Source of the DNA: Afipia sp.
Lineage (GTDB): Bacteria > Pseudomonadota > Alphaproteobacteria > Rhizobiales > Xanthobacteraceae
Assembly: GCA_017474385.1 (NCBI GenBank)
Contig: JAFVHU010000070.1
Coordinates: 1-39,537 of the forward strand
Length of the DNA stretch: 39,537 nucleotides
Direction: 5' to 3'
The position numbers and the translations under genes are program-made. The notes under the pieces are model-generated. The model saw nothing but the letters and a program-made list of their open reading frames with translations, was not told the origin of the DNA and ran no database searches. Below are positions 9,050-18,676 of this stretch, piece by piece. Positions within the stretch are counted from its first letter, which is position 1. The number at the start of each line of letters is the position of its first letter.

Positions 9050-10639
9050 TTAAAAAGTCAGTGCCTTGGCCTGCTTGACCTGCGGCAACGCCGAGACCTT
9101 CGCGAGAACTTCAGCCGGCACCGCGCCGTCGACCTCGACCAGCGCGATGGCGTCACCGCCCTGCACGTTGCGGCCGAGATGGAAGGTCGCGATGTTGATC
9201 TTGGCATCGCCGAGCAGCGAGGCGAACTTGCCGATGAAGCCCGGCTTGTCCTCGTTGGTGATGTAGATCATCGACTTGCCGAATTCGGCATCGACCCGGA
9301 TGCCCTTGATGTCGACCAGGCGCGGCTTGCCGTCGTGATAGACGGTTCCCGACACCGACCGTTCCTGACGCTCGGTCGCCACCGTCACTGTAATCAAACT
9401 TTCATAATCGCTGCGTGCGGCACGGGTCACCTCGTCGACCACCATGCCGCGCTCCTTCGCCACCACCGGCGCGGAGACGACGTTGACGTCGCCCAGCATC
9501 GGCCGCAGCAGGCCGGTCAACGCTGCCGAGGTCAGCGCCTTGATCTTCATGTCCGCGACCACGCCCTCATAGGTGATCGTGACCTTGGCGATGCCGGTTT
9601 CGGTGAGCTGGCCGGCGAACGAGCCGAGCTTTTCGGCCAGTTCGATGAACGGCTTCAGCTTCGGCGCTTCTTCCGCGGTGATCGAAGGGAAGTTGACGGC
9701 ATTGGAGATCGCGCCGGTCAGCAGATAATCCGACATCTGTTCGGCGACCTGCAACGCGACGTTTTCCTGCGCTTCCGTGGTGGACGCACCGAGATGCGGC
9801 GTGCAGATGACATTGGGATGACCGAACAGCACGTTGGTCTTGGCCGGCTCTTCCACGAACACGTCGAACGCGGCGCCCGCGACATGCCTGGAATTCAGGG
9901 CCTCGACCAGCGCCGCTTCGTCGACCAGACCGCCGCGCGCGCAGTTGATGATGCGCACGCCCTTCTTCATCTTCGCGAGCGAAGCCGCGTCGATGATGTT
10001 CTTGGTCTTGTCGGTGAGCGGGGTATGCAGCGTGATGAAGTCGGCGCGCTTGAACAGGTCGTCGAGTTCCACCTTCTCGACGCCGATGTCCTTGGCGCGC
10101 TCCGGCGACAGGAACGGATCGAACGCGATCACCTTCATGCGCAGTCCGAGCGCGCGGTCGGCAACAATCGAACCGATGTTGCCGGCGCCGATGATCCCGA
10201 GCGTCTTGCCGGTGATTTCGACACCCATGAAGCGGTTCTTTTCCCACTTGCCGGCCTGGGTCGAGGCGTCGGCGGCGGGAATTTCGCGGGCCAGCGCCAG
10301 CATCAGCGTAATGGCGTGCTCGGCGGTGGTGATCGAATTGCCGAACGGCGTGTTCATCACGATGATGCCCTTCGCCGTGGCGGCGGGGATCTCGACGTTG
10401 TCGACGCCGATGCCGGCGCGGCCGATGACCTTCAGGTTCTTGGCCTTCTCCAGGATCTTCGCAGTCGCCTTGGTGGCGGAGCGGATCGCAAGGCCGTCAT
10501 AGTTGCCGATGATCTCGGCAAGCTTGTCCTTGTCCTTGCCGAGATCCGGCTGGAAATCGACCTCGACGCCGCGATCCTTGAAGATCTGCACGGCGGCCGG
10601 AGACAGCGCATCGGAAATAAGAACTTTGGGTTTGGACAT
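9050..10639 (-). CDS. serA: D-3-phosphoglycerate dehydrogenase
   Basis: Oxidises 3-phosphoglycerate to 3-phosphohydroxypyruvate with NAD, the first step of serine synthesis. The 529 residues match the long form of the enzyme. It has a substrate domain, a Rossmann domain with GAGNIGS at 151-157, and the catalytic triad Arg235 (NCARGG), Glu264 (VEEP) and His282 (TPHLGAST). An intervening ASB-type domain (about 320-440) and a C-terminal ACT domain (about 455-529, IYITNEDKPGFIGK) follow. The ACT domain usually confers serine feedback control. ATG 10639 (MSKPKVLI) is the start; the open frame further upstream runs into the palindromic repeat and is not coding. It follows serC on the same strand, consistent with a serC-serA operon. 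Confidence 0.98.
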   Translation of the reverse strand: MSKPKVLISDALSPAAVQIFKDRGVEVDFQPDLGKDKDKLAEIIGNYDGLAIRSATKATAKILEKAKNLKVIGRAGIGVDNVEIPAATAKGIIVMNTPFGNSITTAEHAITLMLALAREIPAADASTQAGKWEKNRFMGVEITGKTLGIIGAGNIGSIVADRALGLRMKVIAFDPFLSPERAKDIGVEKVELDDLFKRADFITLHTPLTDKTKNIIDAASLAKMKKGVRIINCARGGLVDEAALVEALNSRHVAGAAFDVFVEEPAKTNVLFGHPNVICTPHLGASTTEAQENVALQVAEQMSDYLLTGAISNAVNFPSITAEEAPKLKPFIELAEKLGSFAGQLTETGIAKVTITYEGVVADMKIKALTSAALTGLLRPMLGDVNVVSAPVVAKERGMVVDEVTRAARSDYESLITVTVATERQERSVSGTVYHDGKPRLVDIKGIRVDAEFGKSMIYITNEDKPGFIGKFASLLGDAKINIATFHLGRNVQGGDAIALVEVDGAVPAEVLAKVSALPQVKQAKALTF

Positions 10640-10657
10640 GATGTTTGATCCATCTTC

Positions 10658-10761
10658 GTCATTCCGGGGCGCGAGCTTTGCGAGCAAACCCGGAATCCAG
10701 ACGAGGTTTAAGTGAGTTGTGATTGGATTCCGGGTTCGCGCTTCGCGCGCCCCGGAATGAC
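10658..10761. repeat. Long palindromic repeat between serC and serA (family C)
   Basis: A 104-base imperfect palindrome. The left arm starts GTCATTCCGGGGCGCG and continues to AACCCGGAATCC; the right arm mirrors it and ends CGCCCCGGAATGAC. It fills almost the whole serC-serA gap, beginning 3 bp after the serC stop and ending 18 bp before the serA start. Read as RNA it should form a long hairpin, which could cause partial termination or stabilise the serC message. Confidence 0.85.
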
Positions 10762-10764
10762 AAG

Positions 10765-11937
10765 TCAGGCCGCCTTGGCGAGCGAAGCCTTGGTCTCGGC
10801 GAAGGCCCAGTCGATCCACTGCGTCAGAATGTCGACGTCCCTGGCCTCAACCGTCGCGCCGCACCAGATGCGAAGGCCGGCCGGAGCATCGCGGTAATGC
10901 GCGAAGTCGTAACCAGCGCCTTCCTTCTCCACCGCAGCCACCAACTTCTTGGCGAAGTCAGCCTGCGCGTCGGCGGACAGCGCCGTGATCGCCGGATCGA
11001 CGACCTTCAGGCACACCGAGGTGTTGGAACGGATCGCAGGATCGGCCGCAAGGAAATCCACCCACGGCGTCTTCGCCTTCCAGTCGGCGAGCACCTTGGT
11101 GTTGGCGTCGGCACGCGCGATCAGCGCCTTGAGACCGCCTACGGACTTGGCCCAGTTCAACGCATCGAGATAGTCCTCGACGCAGAGCATCGACGGCGTG
11201 TTGATGGTTTCGCCCTCGAAGATGCCGGCGTTGAGCTTGCCGCCCTTGGTCATGCGGAAAATCTTCGGCAGCGGCCACGGCGGCGTGTAGCTCTCGAGCC
11301 GTGCGACGGCACGCGGCGACAGGATCAGCATGCCATGCGCGGCCTCGCCGCCCAGCGCCTTCTGCCAGGAGAAGGTCACGACATCGAGCTTCGGCCAGTC
11401 GAGCGGCTGCGCGAACGCGGCGGAGGTGGCGTCGCAAATGGTCAGGCCTTCGCGGTCATCCCTGATCCAGTCGGCATTCGGCACGCGCACACCCGAGGTG
11501 GTGCCGTTCCAAGTGAACACGATGTCCGAGTTCTTGTCGGCCTTCGACAGATCCGGAATCTCGCCATAGCCGGCGTGGAGCTTGACCACATCCTTGAGCT
11601 TCAATTCCTTGACGATGTCGCTGACCCAGCCTTCGCCGAAGGATTCCCATGCGATGGTGGTGACGGGGCGCGGCCCGAGCAGCGACCACAGCGCCATCTC
11701 AACGGCGCCGGTGTCGGACGCAGGCACGATGCCGATCTTGTAATCGGCAGGCACTTCAAGCACTTCGCGCGTCAGTTCGATCGCGAGCTTGAGTTTGGCC
11801 TTGCCGACCTTCGCACGATGCGAACGGCCGAGGGCTGCGTCCTTGAGATTTTGGGGGTTCCAGCCGGGGCGCTTGGCGCAGGGGCCGGACGAAAAATGCG
11901 GCACGTTGGGCCGCGAAGCGGGCTTCGCTACAATCAT
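10765..11937 (-). CDS. serC: Phosphoserine aminotransferase
   Basis: A PLP enzyme converting phosphohydroxypyruvate and glutamate to phosphoserine and 2-oxoglutarate, the second step of serine synthesis. The 390-residue protein belongs to the proteobacterial long SerC type. It opens with [17 protein letters not shown]. The PLP lysine is Lys193 in SWQKALGGE, and the preceding [14 protein letters not shown] segment contacts the cofactor. ATG 11937 has GGAAGGA 6 bases upstream. It lies first in the probable serC-serA operon. It may also serve pyridoxine synthesis, as in E. coli; that is inferred from the family. Confidence 0.98.
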   Translation of the reverse strand: MIVAKPASRPNVPHFSSGPCAKRPGWNPQNLKDAALGRSHRAKVGKAKLKLAIELTREVLEVPADYKIGIVPASDTGAVEMALWSLLGPRPVTTIAWESFGEGWVSDIVKELKLKDVVKLHAGYGEIPDLSKADKNSDIVFTWNGTTSGVRVPNADWIRDDREGLTICDATSAAFAQPLDWPKLDVVTFSWQKALGGEAAHGMLILSPRAVARLESYTPPWPLPKIFRMTKGGKLNAGIFEGETINTPSMLCVEDYLDALNWAKSVGGLKALIARADANTKVLADWKAKTPWVDFLAADPAIRSNTSVCLKVVDPAITALSADAQADFAKKLVAAVEKEGAGYDFAHYRDAPAGLRIWCGATVEARDVDILTQWIDWAFAETKASLAKAA

Positions 11938-12092
11938 ATTCTATCCTTCCAGATAGCTAGCCTCCCGTTGGGGGGAGGTGTCCCGCCGCCGTGAATATGG
12001 AAGGTTTCGGATTTCGTCAAGGAACTTCGCCCGCCCGCATTCACAAAGCTGGGATGCAGGCGGGATGGGCTGTCGTGATCGTCTCGGGATGG
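11938..12092. other. Intergenic stretch upstream of serC
   Basis: About 150 bases with no gene I can support. A short hairpin-like CCTCCC-GTTG-GGGGAGG lies near 11963-11982. The serC promoter is presumably in this interval, but no convincing -35/-10 pair is visible. Confidence 0.5.
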
Positions 12093-12147
12093 CCCCACCC
12101 CGACCGGCTGACGCCGGTCGACCCTCCCCACGAGGGGGAGGGATAAG
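12093..12147. repeat. Interspersed repeat, solitary arm (family F)
   Basis: The sequence CCCCACCCCGACCGGCT...GCCGGTCGACCCTCCCCAC...GGGGGAGGGATAAG is almost base for base the same as the right arm beside the DUF559 gene (35424-35479). An inverted, diverged version is at 35028-35081. It contains two nested hairpins (GACCGGC/GCCGGTC and CCTCCCC/GGGGGAGG). It lies 33 bp past the stop of the GST gene. Confidence 0.85.
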
Positions 12148-12180
12148 ACGACCTGCATATGCGGATGCGCTAGAAGCCTC

Positions 12181-12759
12181 TCACAGCCCCAGCACCTTTT
12201 CGCAGTCTGCGATCCAGCGCCGCACGGCGTCATAGCCGTCGAGATGGAAGCCGCCCTCGTGGGCCGCGCGGGTGTAGGCCAGCAGCGCCACATCCGCGAG
12301 CGAGAACACATCCTCGACAAAGAACTTCGTTTTCTGAAGCTGATGCTCCATCAGCGCCAGCGCGGCGTAGCCCCGCTTCACCTTCTCCGGATCGAGATCG
12401 CCCAGCGACTTGCCGAGATAGAACATCTGAAAGCGGCAGACCGCGAGATACGGCTCGTGGCTGTACTGCTCCCAGAACAGCCACTCATCCATCTTGGCGC
12501 TGAGGAAGGCTTCCGCGGGGATCAGATCGGTGCCGCGCGCAAGATAGCGTATGATCGCGTTGGACTGCGCCAGCGTACGGCCGTCATCGAGTTCGAGCAC
12601 CGGCACCTGCCCCGCGCCGTTGAGCTTGAGAAACTCTGGCGTGCGGCTCTCGCCCTTCAGCGTGTCGACATCGATCCAGGTGTAGCGGCGCGAAAGCTTG
12701 TCGCACACCCACTTCACCTTCAGGCAATTGCCGGATTTCAGATCGCCATAGATCTTCAT
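12181..12759 (-). CDS. Glutathione S-transferase family protein
   Basis: A 192-residue cytosolic GST. The N-terminal thioredoxin-like half (about 1-78) begins MKIYGDLKSGNCLKVK, with the candidate active-site segment SGNC and the glutathione-contact motif QVPVLELDDGRTLAQSNAI. The alpha-helical C-terminal half follows. It closely resembles the GST at 30877-31548 (shared GESRTPEFL and GQVPxLExxDGRxLAxSNAI). ATG 12759 is preceded by GGAAGGTG 5 bases upstream, and the family aligns from here. The physiological substrate is unknown; roles include detoxification or disulfide chemistry. Confidence 0.92.
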   Translation of the reverse strand: MKIYGDLKSGNCLKVKWVCDKLSRRYTWIDVDTLKGESRTPEFLKLNGAGQVPVLELDDGRTLAQSNAIIRYLARGTDLIPAEAFLSAKMDEWLFWEQYSHEPYLAVCRFQMFYLGKSLGDLDPEKVKRGYAALALMEHQLQKTKFFVEDVFSLADVALLAYTRAAHEGGFHLDGYDAVRRWIADCEKVLGL

Positions 12760-12813
12760 GACCGCACCTTCCCGATGGCTGCCGCCTCCCAGAACGGAAC
12801 CATAGCCCAACAG

Positions 12814-12844
12814 GCAAAACGGCCCCTGTCAACGACAGGAGCCG
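12814..12844 (-). terminator. Rho-independent terminator of the 12874-13701 barrel gene
   Basis: Minus strand: CGGCTCCTGTC pairs with GACAGGGGCCG (one mismatch) around a GTT loop and is followed by TTTTGCC. It begins 30 bp after the stop of the outer-membrane protein gene. Confidence 0.75.
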
Positions 12845-12873
12845 CAAAAGAGAAATTTCAGAGGATGGTTCGG

Positions 12874-13701
12874 TCAGAACCTGTAGCCAAGGCCACCGCG
12901 CACGGTGTTGATGTTGGTGTCGATGGGGCCGGTGAAGCGGACATACTCCCATTCGCCGCGCGCGAAGAAATTGCCGAACAGCATCGCCTCTGCGCCGACA
13001 CCGAAGGTGTATCCCACCATCAGGCGACCGTGTTTGTTCTCGGCTTTATTGTATGTCACGTCGTAATCCACGAACGGCGGCGGTACTGTGGCGCCCACAT
13101 AGGTGCCCGTGCTTCTGATGATGCTCGACCTGGTGCTGTCCGCAAGTCCGAGGGCAACACCGCCGAAGGCATAGGGAAGGAAGCTGCCGATCGCATATCC
13201 GGCGCGGCCGCGGAGAGTCAGCACGTCAGTAAAGTTGATCGAGGCTGCGGAGGTCACATTTGCGCTGTAGTTGACTTCGTCGACGGTGATCTGCCGGGCC
13301 ATAGTGCCGCTGGCCTTGGCGCCAAAATTGCCGCGCATGTAGCTCGCGTCGACACCAAGTACGGCGTCACCCCATTGCCCATTGTATCCGGCGAAGCCGC
13401 CAAATGCGCTGTTCTGGTGCGAGATCTTGCCGCCGATCACCGGCCAGGTGGAGACCTGCATGATCTGCTCGACGGAGGTGAACGCAAGTTGCTGCGCAGC
13501 GATGTCTCTCGTTGCACCAGAGAAATTATGGTCGGACGAACCGTAGGCGGCCTGCCCGCCGACGTAGAAGCCCTGCCATCTGACATAGCGCGGACTTTCG
13601 CGGAGCATTCCGCGCAGGACCGGTTCATCATCGGGATAGTCGGCGGCCTGCGCACCCTGCACGGCTCCCACCATCATCATGGCCAACACGATCCGACGCA
13701 T
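12874..13701 (-). CDS. Outer-membrane beta-barrel protein (Omp25-like), copy A
   Basis: A 275-residue exported protein. The signal peptide MRRIVLAMMMVGAVQGAQA is cleaved after about residue 19. The mature chain alternates aromatic and small residues (WQGFYVGGQAAYGSS, GGFAGYNGQWGDAVLGVDASYM, LRGRAGYAIGSFLPYAFGGVAL) and ends LGYRF, with the terminal Phe expected for Bam-assembled barrels. This matches the alphaproteobacterial Omp25/Omp31-like 8-strand barrels. GGAG lies 7 bases before ATG 13701. It is probably a structural or porin-like surface protein; no enzymatic motif is seen. It has its own terminator. Confidence 0.9.
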   Translation of the reverse strand: MRRIVLAMMMVGAVQGAQAADYPDDEPVLRGMLRESPRYVRWQGFYVGGQAAYGSSDHNFSGATRDIAAQQLAFTSVEQIMQVSTWPVIGGKISHQNSAFGGFAGYNGQWGDAVLGVDASYMRGNFGAKASGTMARQITVDEVNYSANVTSAASINFTDVLTLRGRAGYAIGSFLPYAFGGVALGLADSTRSSIIRSTGTYVGATVPPPFVDYDVTYNKAENKHGRLMVGYTFGVGAEAMLFGNFFARGEWEYVRFTGPIDTNINTVRGGLGYRF

Positions 13702-13785
13702 TCCAAAACTCCGACATAAACGCTTAACTACGTTCGATCATGCCGCGTTAACCCTAATCATTCGTTAGCACCGCGCTTTTCGCGC

Positions 13786-13817
13786 AAAAGAAAACGGCGC
13801 GGAAAGATCCGCGCCGT
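13786..13817 (-). terminator. Rho-independent terminator of the 13857-14705 barrel gene
   Basis: Minus strand: perfect 10-bp stem ACGGCGCGGA / TCCGCGCCGT around TCTT, then TTTCTTTTG. It lies 40 bp past the stop codon. Confidence 0.85.
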
Positions 13818-13856
13818 CGAGTTTGGCAAAAAGAGACGAAGAGAGAAGAAATCCGA

Positions 13857-14705
13857 TCAGCCCTTGCGGATGAGCGGAGGCAGCATCGGCGGAGCGTAAG
13901 CCGGCACCGGATCGATCGCCCAGCGCACGCCGAGTTTCAGATCGTGCGACGTGATGCGCTTGAACGTCGTCGGATTGTTGATCGCATTGCCGCCGGTATA
14001 GGTGATCACGTCGCCGGTGATGCCGTCACCCATATCGAGGTAACGATAGGCCAGTTCCATCGTCAGGCTCGGATTGATCTTGTAGGCAAGACCCGCGTGA
14101 ACGGCCCAGGCGAAATTCCACTTCGACGCGTTGTCGGCGTAAGCCGAGCTCGGACCACCAGGGAAGCCGTTGTTGCTGGTGGTCTGTCCAACGTCGGTGT
14201 AGTTGGCGATGGTCACGCGCGCAGCACCAACACCGGCGCCGATGAACGGCGTGACGCACCACCAGGTGCCCAGATCGGCGTAGGCGTTGGCCATGATCAG
14301 CCATTCGGATTTGTTGCCGGTGTACTTGTTGAAGCCGTTCTGCACCACGCCGGCGCCGTTGAACGTATTCACCTCATAACCATTCAGCGTCGCGCTGGCG
14401 CGATACTCGCCCGTCACGTCGGCGCGGAACCAGTTGTTGAAGCGATAACCAGCACCGAGGCCGAAGATGCCCGCGCTGTTGAAGTCCGCTTTCTGGTTCT
14501 GACTCAGAAGACCGGCTTCGAGCGCGTTGCTCAGGTGCTGGACCTTCTGGTTGCTGAAGCCGATATCGCCGCGCAGATACCAGCCGCCGAAGTCCTCAAC
14601 CGGAGGCGGGACATACATGGGCGGTGGCGGAAGGTCGGCGGCGAGCGCGGCCGAGGAAATGAATGACGCCGCGCCAGCAGCAAGAAGATTCTTCAGAGTA
14701 CGCAT
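13857..14705 (-). CDS. Outer-membrane beta-barrel protein (Omp25-like), copy B
   Basis: A 282-residue exported barrel protein. The signal peptide MRTLKNLLAAGAASFISSAALA is followed by a Pro-rich linker (DLPPPPMYVPPPVEDFG), typical of Bradyrhizobiaceae surface barrels. Barrel strands include GGWYLRGDIGFSN, GLGAGYRFNNWFRADVTGEYR, PFIGAGVGAARV and the late SHDLKLGVRWAI. Unlike copy A it has a Pro-rich C-terminal tail instead of ending in Phe. ATG 14705 is chosen because AGGA lies 8 bases upstream and the signal peptide starts here; an in-frame ATG 54 bases upstream is not plausible. The protein is distinct in sequence from copy A. No specific function is evident. Confidence 0.9.
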   Translation of the reverse strand: MRTLKNLLAAGAASFISSAALAADLPPPPMYVPPPVEDFGGWYLRGDIGFSNQKVQHLSNALEAGLLSQNQKADFNSAGIFGLGAGYRFNNWFRADVTGEYRASATLNGYEVNTFNGAGVVQNGFNKYTGNKSEWLIMANAYADLGTWWCVTPFIGAGVGAARVTIANYTDVGQTTSNNGFPGGPSSAYADNASKWNFAWAVHAGLAYKINPSLTMELAYRYLDMGDGITGDVITYTGGNAINNPTTFKRITSHDLKLGVRWAIDPVPAYAPPMLPPLIRKG

Positions 14706-15003
14706 TGGTCCGGTCCTTTCGCCGGTGAGGCAAACAAAAGCCTCACGCTCAAAACTCATGGGCGGACCATGGCACCAAATGTTTAAGCGGCACTTAACCC
14801 TAATTCTTAACCGCGATTTTTAATCTGGCTTAAGCGAGACGGTAAACATTTACACAACGCGCAAGGCATCGCGCGCCACAAATCCTAATGATGTGTTGAC
14901 GGGTGAGTCAGTGATGCTGACGCAACTTTGCGACGACGCATAGCGCTTGTACTTGTCATTGCGAGGAGCACTGGCGACGAAATTTTTCGCATCACTCTCA
15001 GTT
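14706..15003. other. Intergenic region with repeat remnant
   Basis: No gene seen. It is AT-richer near 14775-14850 (AACCCTAATTCTTAACC), where the barrel-gene promoter may lie. GTCATTGCGAGGAGC at 14955-14969 looks like a decayed half of the family E palindrome found at 19854 and 38614. Confidence 0.5.
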
Positions 15004-15089
15004 GTCATCACCGGGCTTGTCCCGGTGATCCCGATTGATTGGGCACAGTGCTTCTCCATCGGGATGCCCGGAACAAGTCCGGGCATGAC
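15004..15089. repeat. Palindromic repeat downstream of the fsr-like gene (family B)
   Basis: Arms GTCATCACCGGGCTTGTCCC and (inverted) GTCATGCCCGGACTTGTTCC flank a short centre, each with a nested hairpin. The repeat ends 24 bp beyond the stop of the MFS gene. It resembles the 5167-5234 repeat in layout and sequence. Confidence 0.8.
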
Positions 15090-15113
15090 ATCGATGGATT
15101 TCGCCTGTTTACC

Positions 15114-16358
15114 TCAGAGCTTGTGGCGCTTGATCTGCGGCAGGAAGATCGCGAGCAGACCGATGGCCGGGAGGAAAGCACAGACCTGATACACGAAGTC
15201 GATGCCCTTCCAGTCCGCGACCTGACCGAGCACGGCAGCGCCGACGCCGCCGAAACCGAACGTCATGCCGTAGAACAGTCCCGAGATCATGCCGAGACGA
15301 TGCGGCATCAGTTCCTGCGCATAGACGATGATTGCCGGCGTCGCCGACGAGATGATGAAGCCGATGATGATGCTCAGCACCGCATTCCAGTAGAGATCGA
15401 CATAAGGCAGCGCGAGCGTGAACGGCAGCGCGCCGATGATCGAGAACCAGATCACGTATTTACGGCCGAAGCGATCGCCGAGCGGACCGCCGAAGAACAC
15501 GCCGACAGCGCTCGCACCGAGGAACAGGAACAGATAGATCTGCGACGCCTGCGTGGTGACGCCGAATTTATGAATCAGGAAGAACGTGTAGTAGCTGCCG
15601 ATGCTCCCGGAGTAGAACGCCTTCGAGAACAGCAGCACCATCAGCACGGTCAGCGCAACAAGCGTGCGCGCCGACGACCGCTCCTCGCCTGTCACGGCAT
15701 GCGCGCTCTTGCGCTGCGCGACGCGCGGCTTGTACCAGCGGCCGATCTGCCACAGCACGATGATGGCGAGCGCGGCAACCAGCGAGAACCAGGCGATGCT
15801 GCCCTGCCCGAACGGCACGATGATCAGCGCCGCAAGCACGGGACCGATCGCGCTGCCGATATTGCCACCGACCTGAAACACCGATTGCGCGAAGCCGACG
15901 CGGCCGCCCGACGCCATGCGCGCGATGCGCGAAGATTCCGGATGAAAGACCGCCGAGCCGGTGCCGACCAGACCGGCCGCGAGCAGGATCACCCAGTAAT
16001 GATTGGCGACGCTGAGCAGGATCAGCCCGGCGAAGGTGAAGCCCATGCCGAGCGCGAGCGAAAACGGTTTCGGATACTTGTCGGTGTAGGCACCGACGAA
16101 CGGCTGCAACAGCGACGAGGTAAACATGAAGGCCAGCGTGATCATGCCGATCTGGCCGAAGTCGAGCGCGTAGTTGTCCTTCAGGATCGGATAGACCGAC
16201 GGGATCAACGACTGCATCAGGTCGTTGAGAAGGTGCGAGAAGCTGATGGCGCCGATGACGGCGAAAGCGGGACCTGTCGAGGCGGACGGCGTCTGCGGCT
16301 CGTCCACGACAATCGGTGCAGCGAGGGTGTCTTCCGACAGAATAACGGGCCTGTTCAC
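15114..16358 (-). CDS. fsr: MFS exporter, fosmidomycin-resistance (Fsr) type
   Basis: A major facilitator superfamily protein with about twelve membrane segments. Features typical of Fsr are SFSHLLNDLMQSLIPSVYPILK in the first helix region, the DKYPKPF loop, GTGSAVFHPESSR, and GDRFGRKYVIW at the start of the second half. Fsr proteins export fosmidomycin and probably natural small molecules by proton antiport. I prefer GTG 16358 (MNRPVILSED, 414 residues), since GGAAG lies 5 bases upstream. An in-frame TTG at 16373 has no ribosome-binding site and would add five residues. The specific substrate in this organism is unknown. Confidence 0.88.
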   Translation of the reverse strand: MNRPVILSEDTLAAPIVVDEPQTPSASTGPAFAVIGAISFSHLLNDLMQSLIPSVYPILKDNYALDFGQIGMITLAFMFTSSLLQPFVGAYTDKYPKPFSLALGMGFTFAGLILLSVANHYWVILLAAGLVGTGSAVFHPESSRIARMASGGRVGFAQSVFQVGGNIGSAIGPVLAALIIVPFGQGSIAWFSLVAALAIIVLWQIGRWYKPRVAQRKSAHAVTGEERSSARTLVALTVLMVLLFSKAFYSGSIGSYYTFFLIHKFGVTTQASQIYLFLFLGASAVGVFFGGPLGDRFGRKYVIWFSIIGALPFTLALPYVDLYWNAVLSIIIGFIISSATPAIIVYAQELMPHRLGMISGLFYGMTFGFGGVGAAVLGQVADWKGIDFVYQVCAFLPAIGLLAIFLPQIKRHKL

Positions 16359-16476
16359 GGCAACTTCCGGCAAAATTCAAATCGAATGGACTTCAAATAC
16401 AAAGTCGGCCGCAAGGTCACCAGTCGCGATTGCCCATGGCTGATGTGCCGGATTGATCGGACTGCGAATTTCTTTG

Positions 16477-16593
16477 GTCGTCCCGGCGAAGGCCGGGACC
16501 CATAACCACCGAGCTCTCAGCGGAGCCGCGTGGCCGGTCGTCTTTGCAACAACATCGACAGGGAGTATGGGTCCCGGCCTTCGCCGGGACGAC
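16477..16593. repeat. Palindromic repeat downstream of glmM (family D)
   Basis: Left arm GTCGTCCCGGCGAAGGCCGG and its mirror (CCGGCCTTCGCCGGGACGAC) flank a 70-base centre. Each arm also folds on itself. It ends 11 bp from the glmM stop. Repeats with the CCCGGCGAAGGCCGGG core are widespread in Bradyrhizobium and relatives. Confidence 0.85.
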
Positions 16594-16604
16594 ATCAGAG
16601 ATTT

Positions 16605-17954
16605 TCAGGCCGCCGCGGACGCCGTCCCGAGAGCCGAGACGATCATGTCAACGGCTTCCTCGACCAGGTCGCGATTGTCGCCCTCGCCCATCACGCGGAT
16701 AACCGGCTCGGTCCCGCTTGGGCGGATCAGCAACCGGCCGCTGCCGTTGAGGCGTTTCTCCGCGTCGACGATGGCGGATTTCACGCCCGGATTGTCGAGC
16801 GGCTTGCCGGTGCGGTAGCGCACGTTCTTGAGAATCTGCGGCATCGGCTCGAAGCGGTGGCAGACTTCGGAGACCGGACGGCCGAGGCGCTGCACCACGG
16901 CGAGCACCTGCAACGCCGCGACGAAGCCGTCGCCGGTGGTTGCGAAGTCGGACATGATGATGTGACCCGACGGCTCGCCGCCGAGATTGTAGCCGCCCTT
17001 CTGCATCTGCTCGAGCACATAGCGATCGCCGACCGGCGTGCGCAGCAGCTCGATGCCCTGCTCTTTCAGATAACGTTCCAGGCCGAGATTGGACATCACG
17101 GTGGCGACGATGCCGGGCTTCGCCAGCCGTCCGTCGTCCTTCCAGCTCTGCGCGATCACAGCGAGGAGCTGGTCGCCATCGACCACATGGCCGCGTTCGT
17201 CGGTGATGATGACGCGATCGGCGTCGCCGTCGAGCGCAATGCCGATATCGGCGCGCATTTCGCGCACCTTGCGCGACAGCGCTTCCGGCGAGGTCGAACC
17301 GCAGTCCTTGTTGATGTTAAAGCCGTCCGGCTCAACGCCGATGGAGATGACGTCCGCGCCCAATTCCCACAGCGCTTCAGGCACCACCTTGTAGGCCGCG
17401 CCATTGGCGCAATCGACCACAACGCGAAGACCGTCGAGGCTGAGATCGCGCGGCAGGGTGCGCTTGGCGAATTCGATGTAGCGATCGTGCACGCCGTCGA
17501 TGCGGCGGGCGCGGCCGAGACTGGCGCTCTGCGCAAGGCGCTTGTCGAGGTTCTCGTCCATCAACTGTTCGATCTGCGTTTCCACATCGTCGGACAGCTT
17601 GAAACCGGCAGGGCCGAACAACTTGATACCGTTGTCGTCGAACAGATTGTGCGACGCCGAGATCATCACGCCGAGATCGGCGCGCATCGACTTGGTCAGC
17701 ATGGCGACGGCCGGCGTCGGCATCGGGCCGAGCAACAGCACATCCATGCCCACGGACGTAAATCCCGCCACCATGGCGTTTTCAATCATGTAACCGGAGA
17801 GCCGGGTGTCCTTGCCGATCACCACGCGATGGCGATGGTCGCCGCGCTGAAACACCAGCCCGGCCGCCTGCCCGACCTTGAGCGCCAGTTCCGGCGTGAT
17901 CAGGCTGTTGGCGCGGCCGCGAATGCCGTCGGTGCCAAAATACTTGCGAACCAT
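16605..17954 (-). CDS. glmM: Phosphoglucosamine mutase
   Basis: Interconverts glucosamine-6-phosphate and glucosamine-1-phosphate for UDP-GlcNAc, feeding peptidoglycan and lipopolysaccharide synthesis. The 449 residues are normal. It begins [10 protein letters not shown]. The phosphorylated serine is Ser101 in MISASHN, the Mg loop is DGDADR (242-247), the sugar loop GGEPSGH (325-331), and the phosphate loop RPSGTEP is near residue 411. ATG 17954 has AGGGG 5 bases upstream. In many proteobacteria glmM follows ftsH or folP; neither is adjacent here. Confidence 0.98.
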   Translation of the reverse strand: MVRKYFGTDGIRGRANSLITPELALKVGQAAGLVFQRGDHRHRVVIGKDTRLSGYMIENAMVAGFTSVGMDVLLLGPMPTPAVAMLTKSMRADLGVMISASHNLFDDNGIKLFGPAGFKLSDDVETQIEQLMDENLDKRLAQSASLGRARRIDGVHDRYIEFAKRTLPRDLSLDGLRVVVDCANGAAYKVVPEALWELGADVISIGVEPDGFNINKDCGSTSPEALSRKVREMRADIGIALDGDADRVIITDERGHVVDGDQLLAVIAQSWKDDGRLAKPGIVATVMSNLGLERYLKEQGIELLRTPVGDRYVLEQMQKGGYNLGGEPSGHIIMSDFATTGDGFVAALQVLAVVQRLGRPVSEVCHRFEPMPQILKNVRYRTGKPLDNPGVKSAIVDAEKRLNGSGRLLIRPSGTEPVIRVMGEGDNRDLVEEAVDMIVSALGTASAAA

Positions 17955-18186
17955 GAATTCCCCTGCTGCGCCTTGTCTCCGGCCGGGCGCCGGACAGGCA
18001 CCTGCATGGCTCGGGCGAATTCCCCATTCTAGCGCGGAGCTAGTTATAATGCCTCTGCGGCGCGCATTTCTTCAAAAAATATGATGAATCATTACCGCCG
18101 CCCGGAACAGGCGACGGCTTCTATCCCTTTGATTTATAAAGCATTGTTCGCAGTCCGGCCATCCGGCCGGGAATTCGCCCAAGGCC

Positions 18187-18587
<401 letters not shown>

Positions 18588-18676
18588 GACCCTTCTCCGT
18601 GGGGCGGCCGCTATTTGCGCACGCCGCAAGCATGATAGATGATTGCGGGAACAAAAAGTTCAATGAGGATGCGTCC

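Noticed and set aside
9179-10648. A 489-codon plus-strand frame opposite serA
   Set aside because: Composition of a shadow frame and no recognisable domain; serA on the other strand is certain.
10640-10819. N-terminal extension of serA by 60 residues
   Set aside because: The extra frame is encoded by the palindromic repeat, and the family begins at MSKPKVLI (ATG 10639).
16530-18032. A 500-codon plus-strand frame opposite glmM
   Set aside because: Reverse complement of glmM, high in His/Arg/Asp, and starts inside a palindromic repeat.
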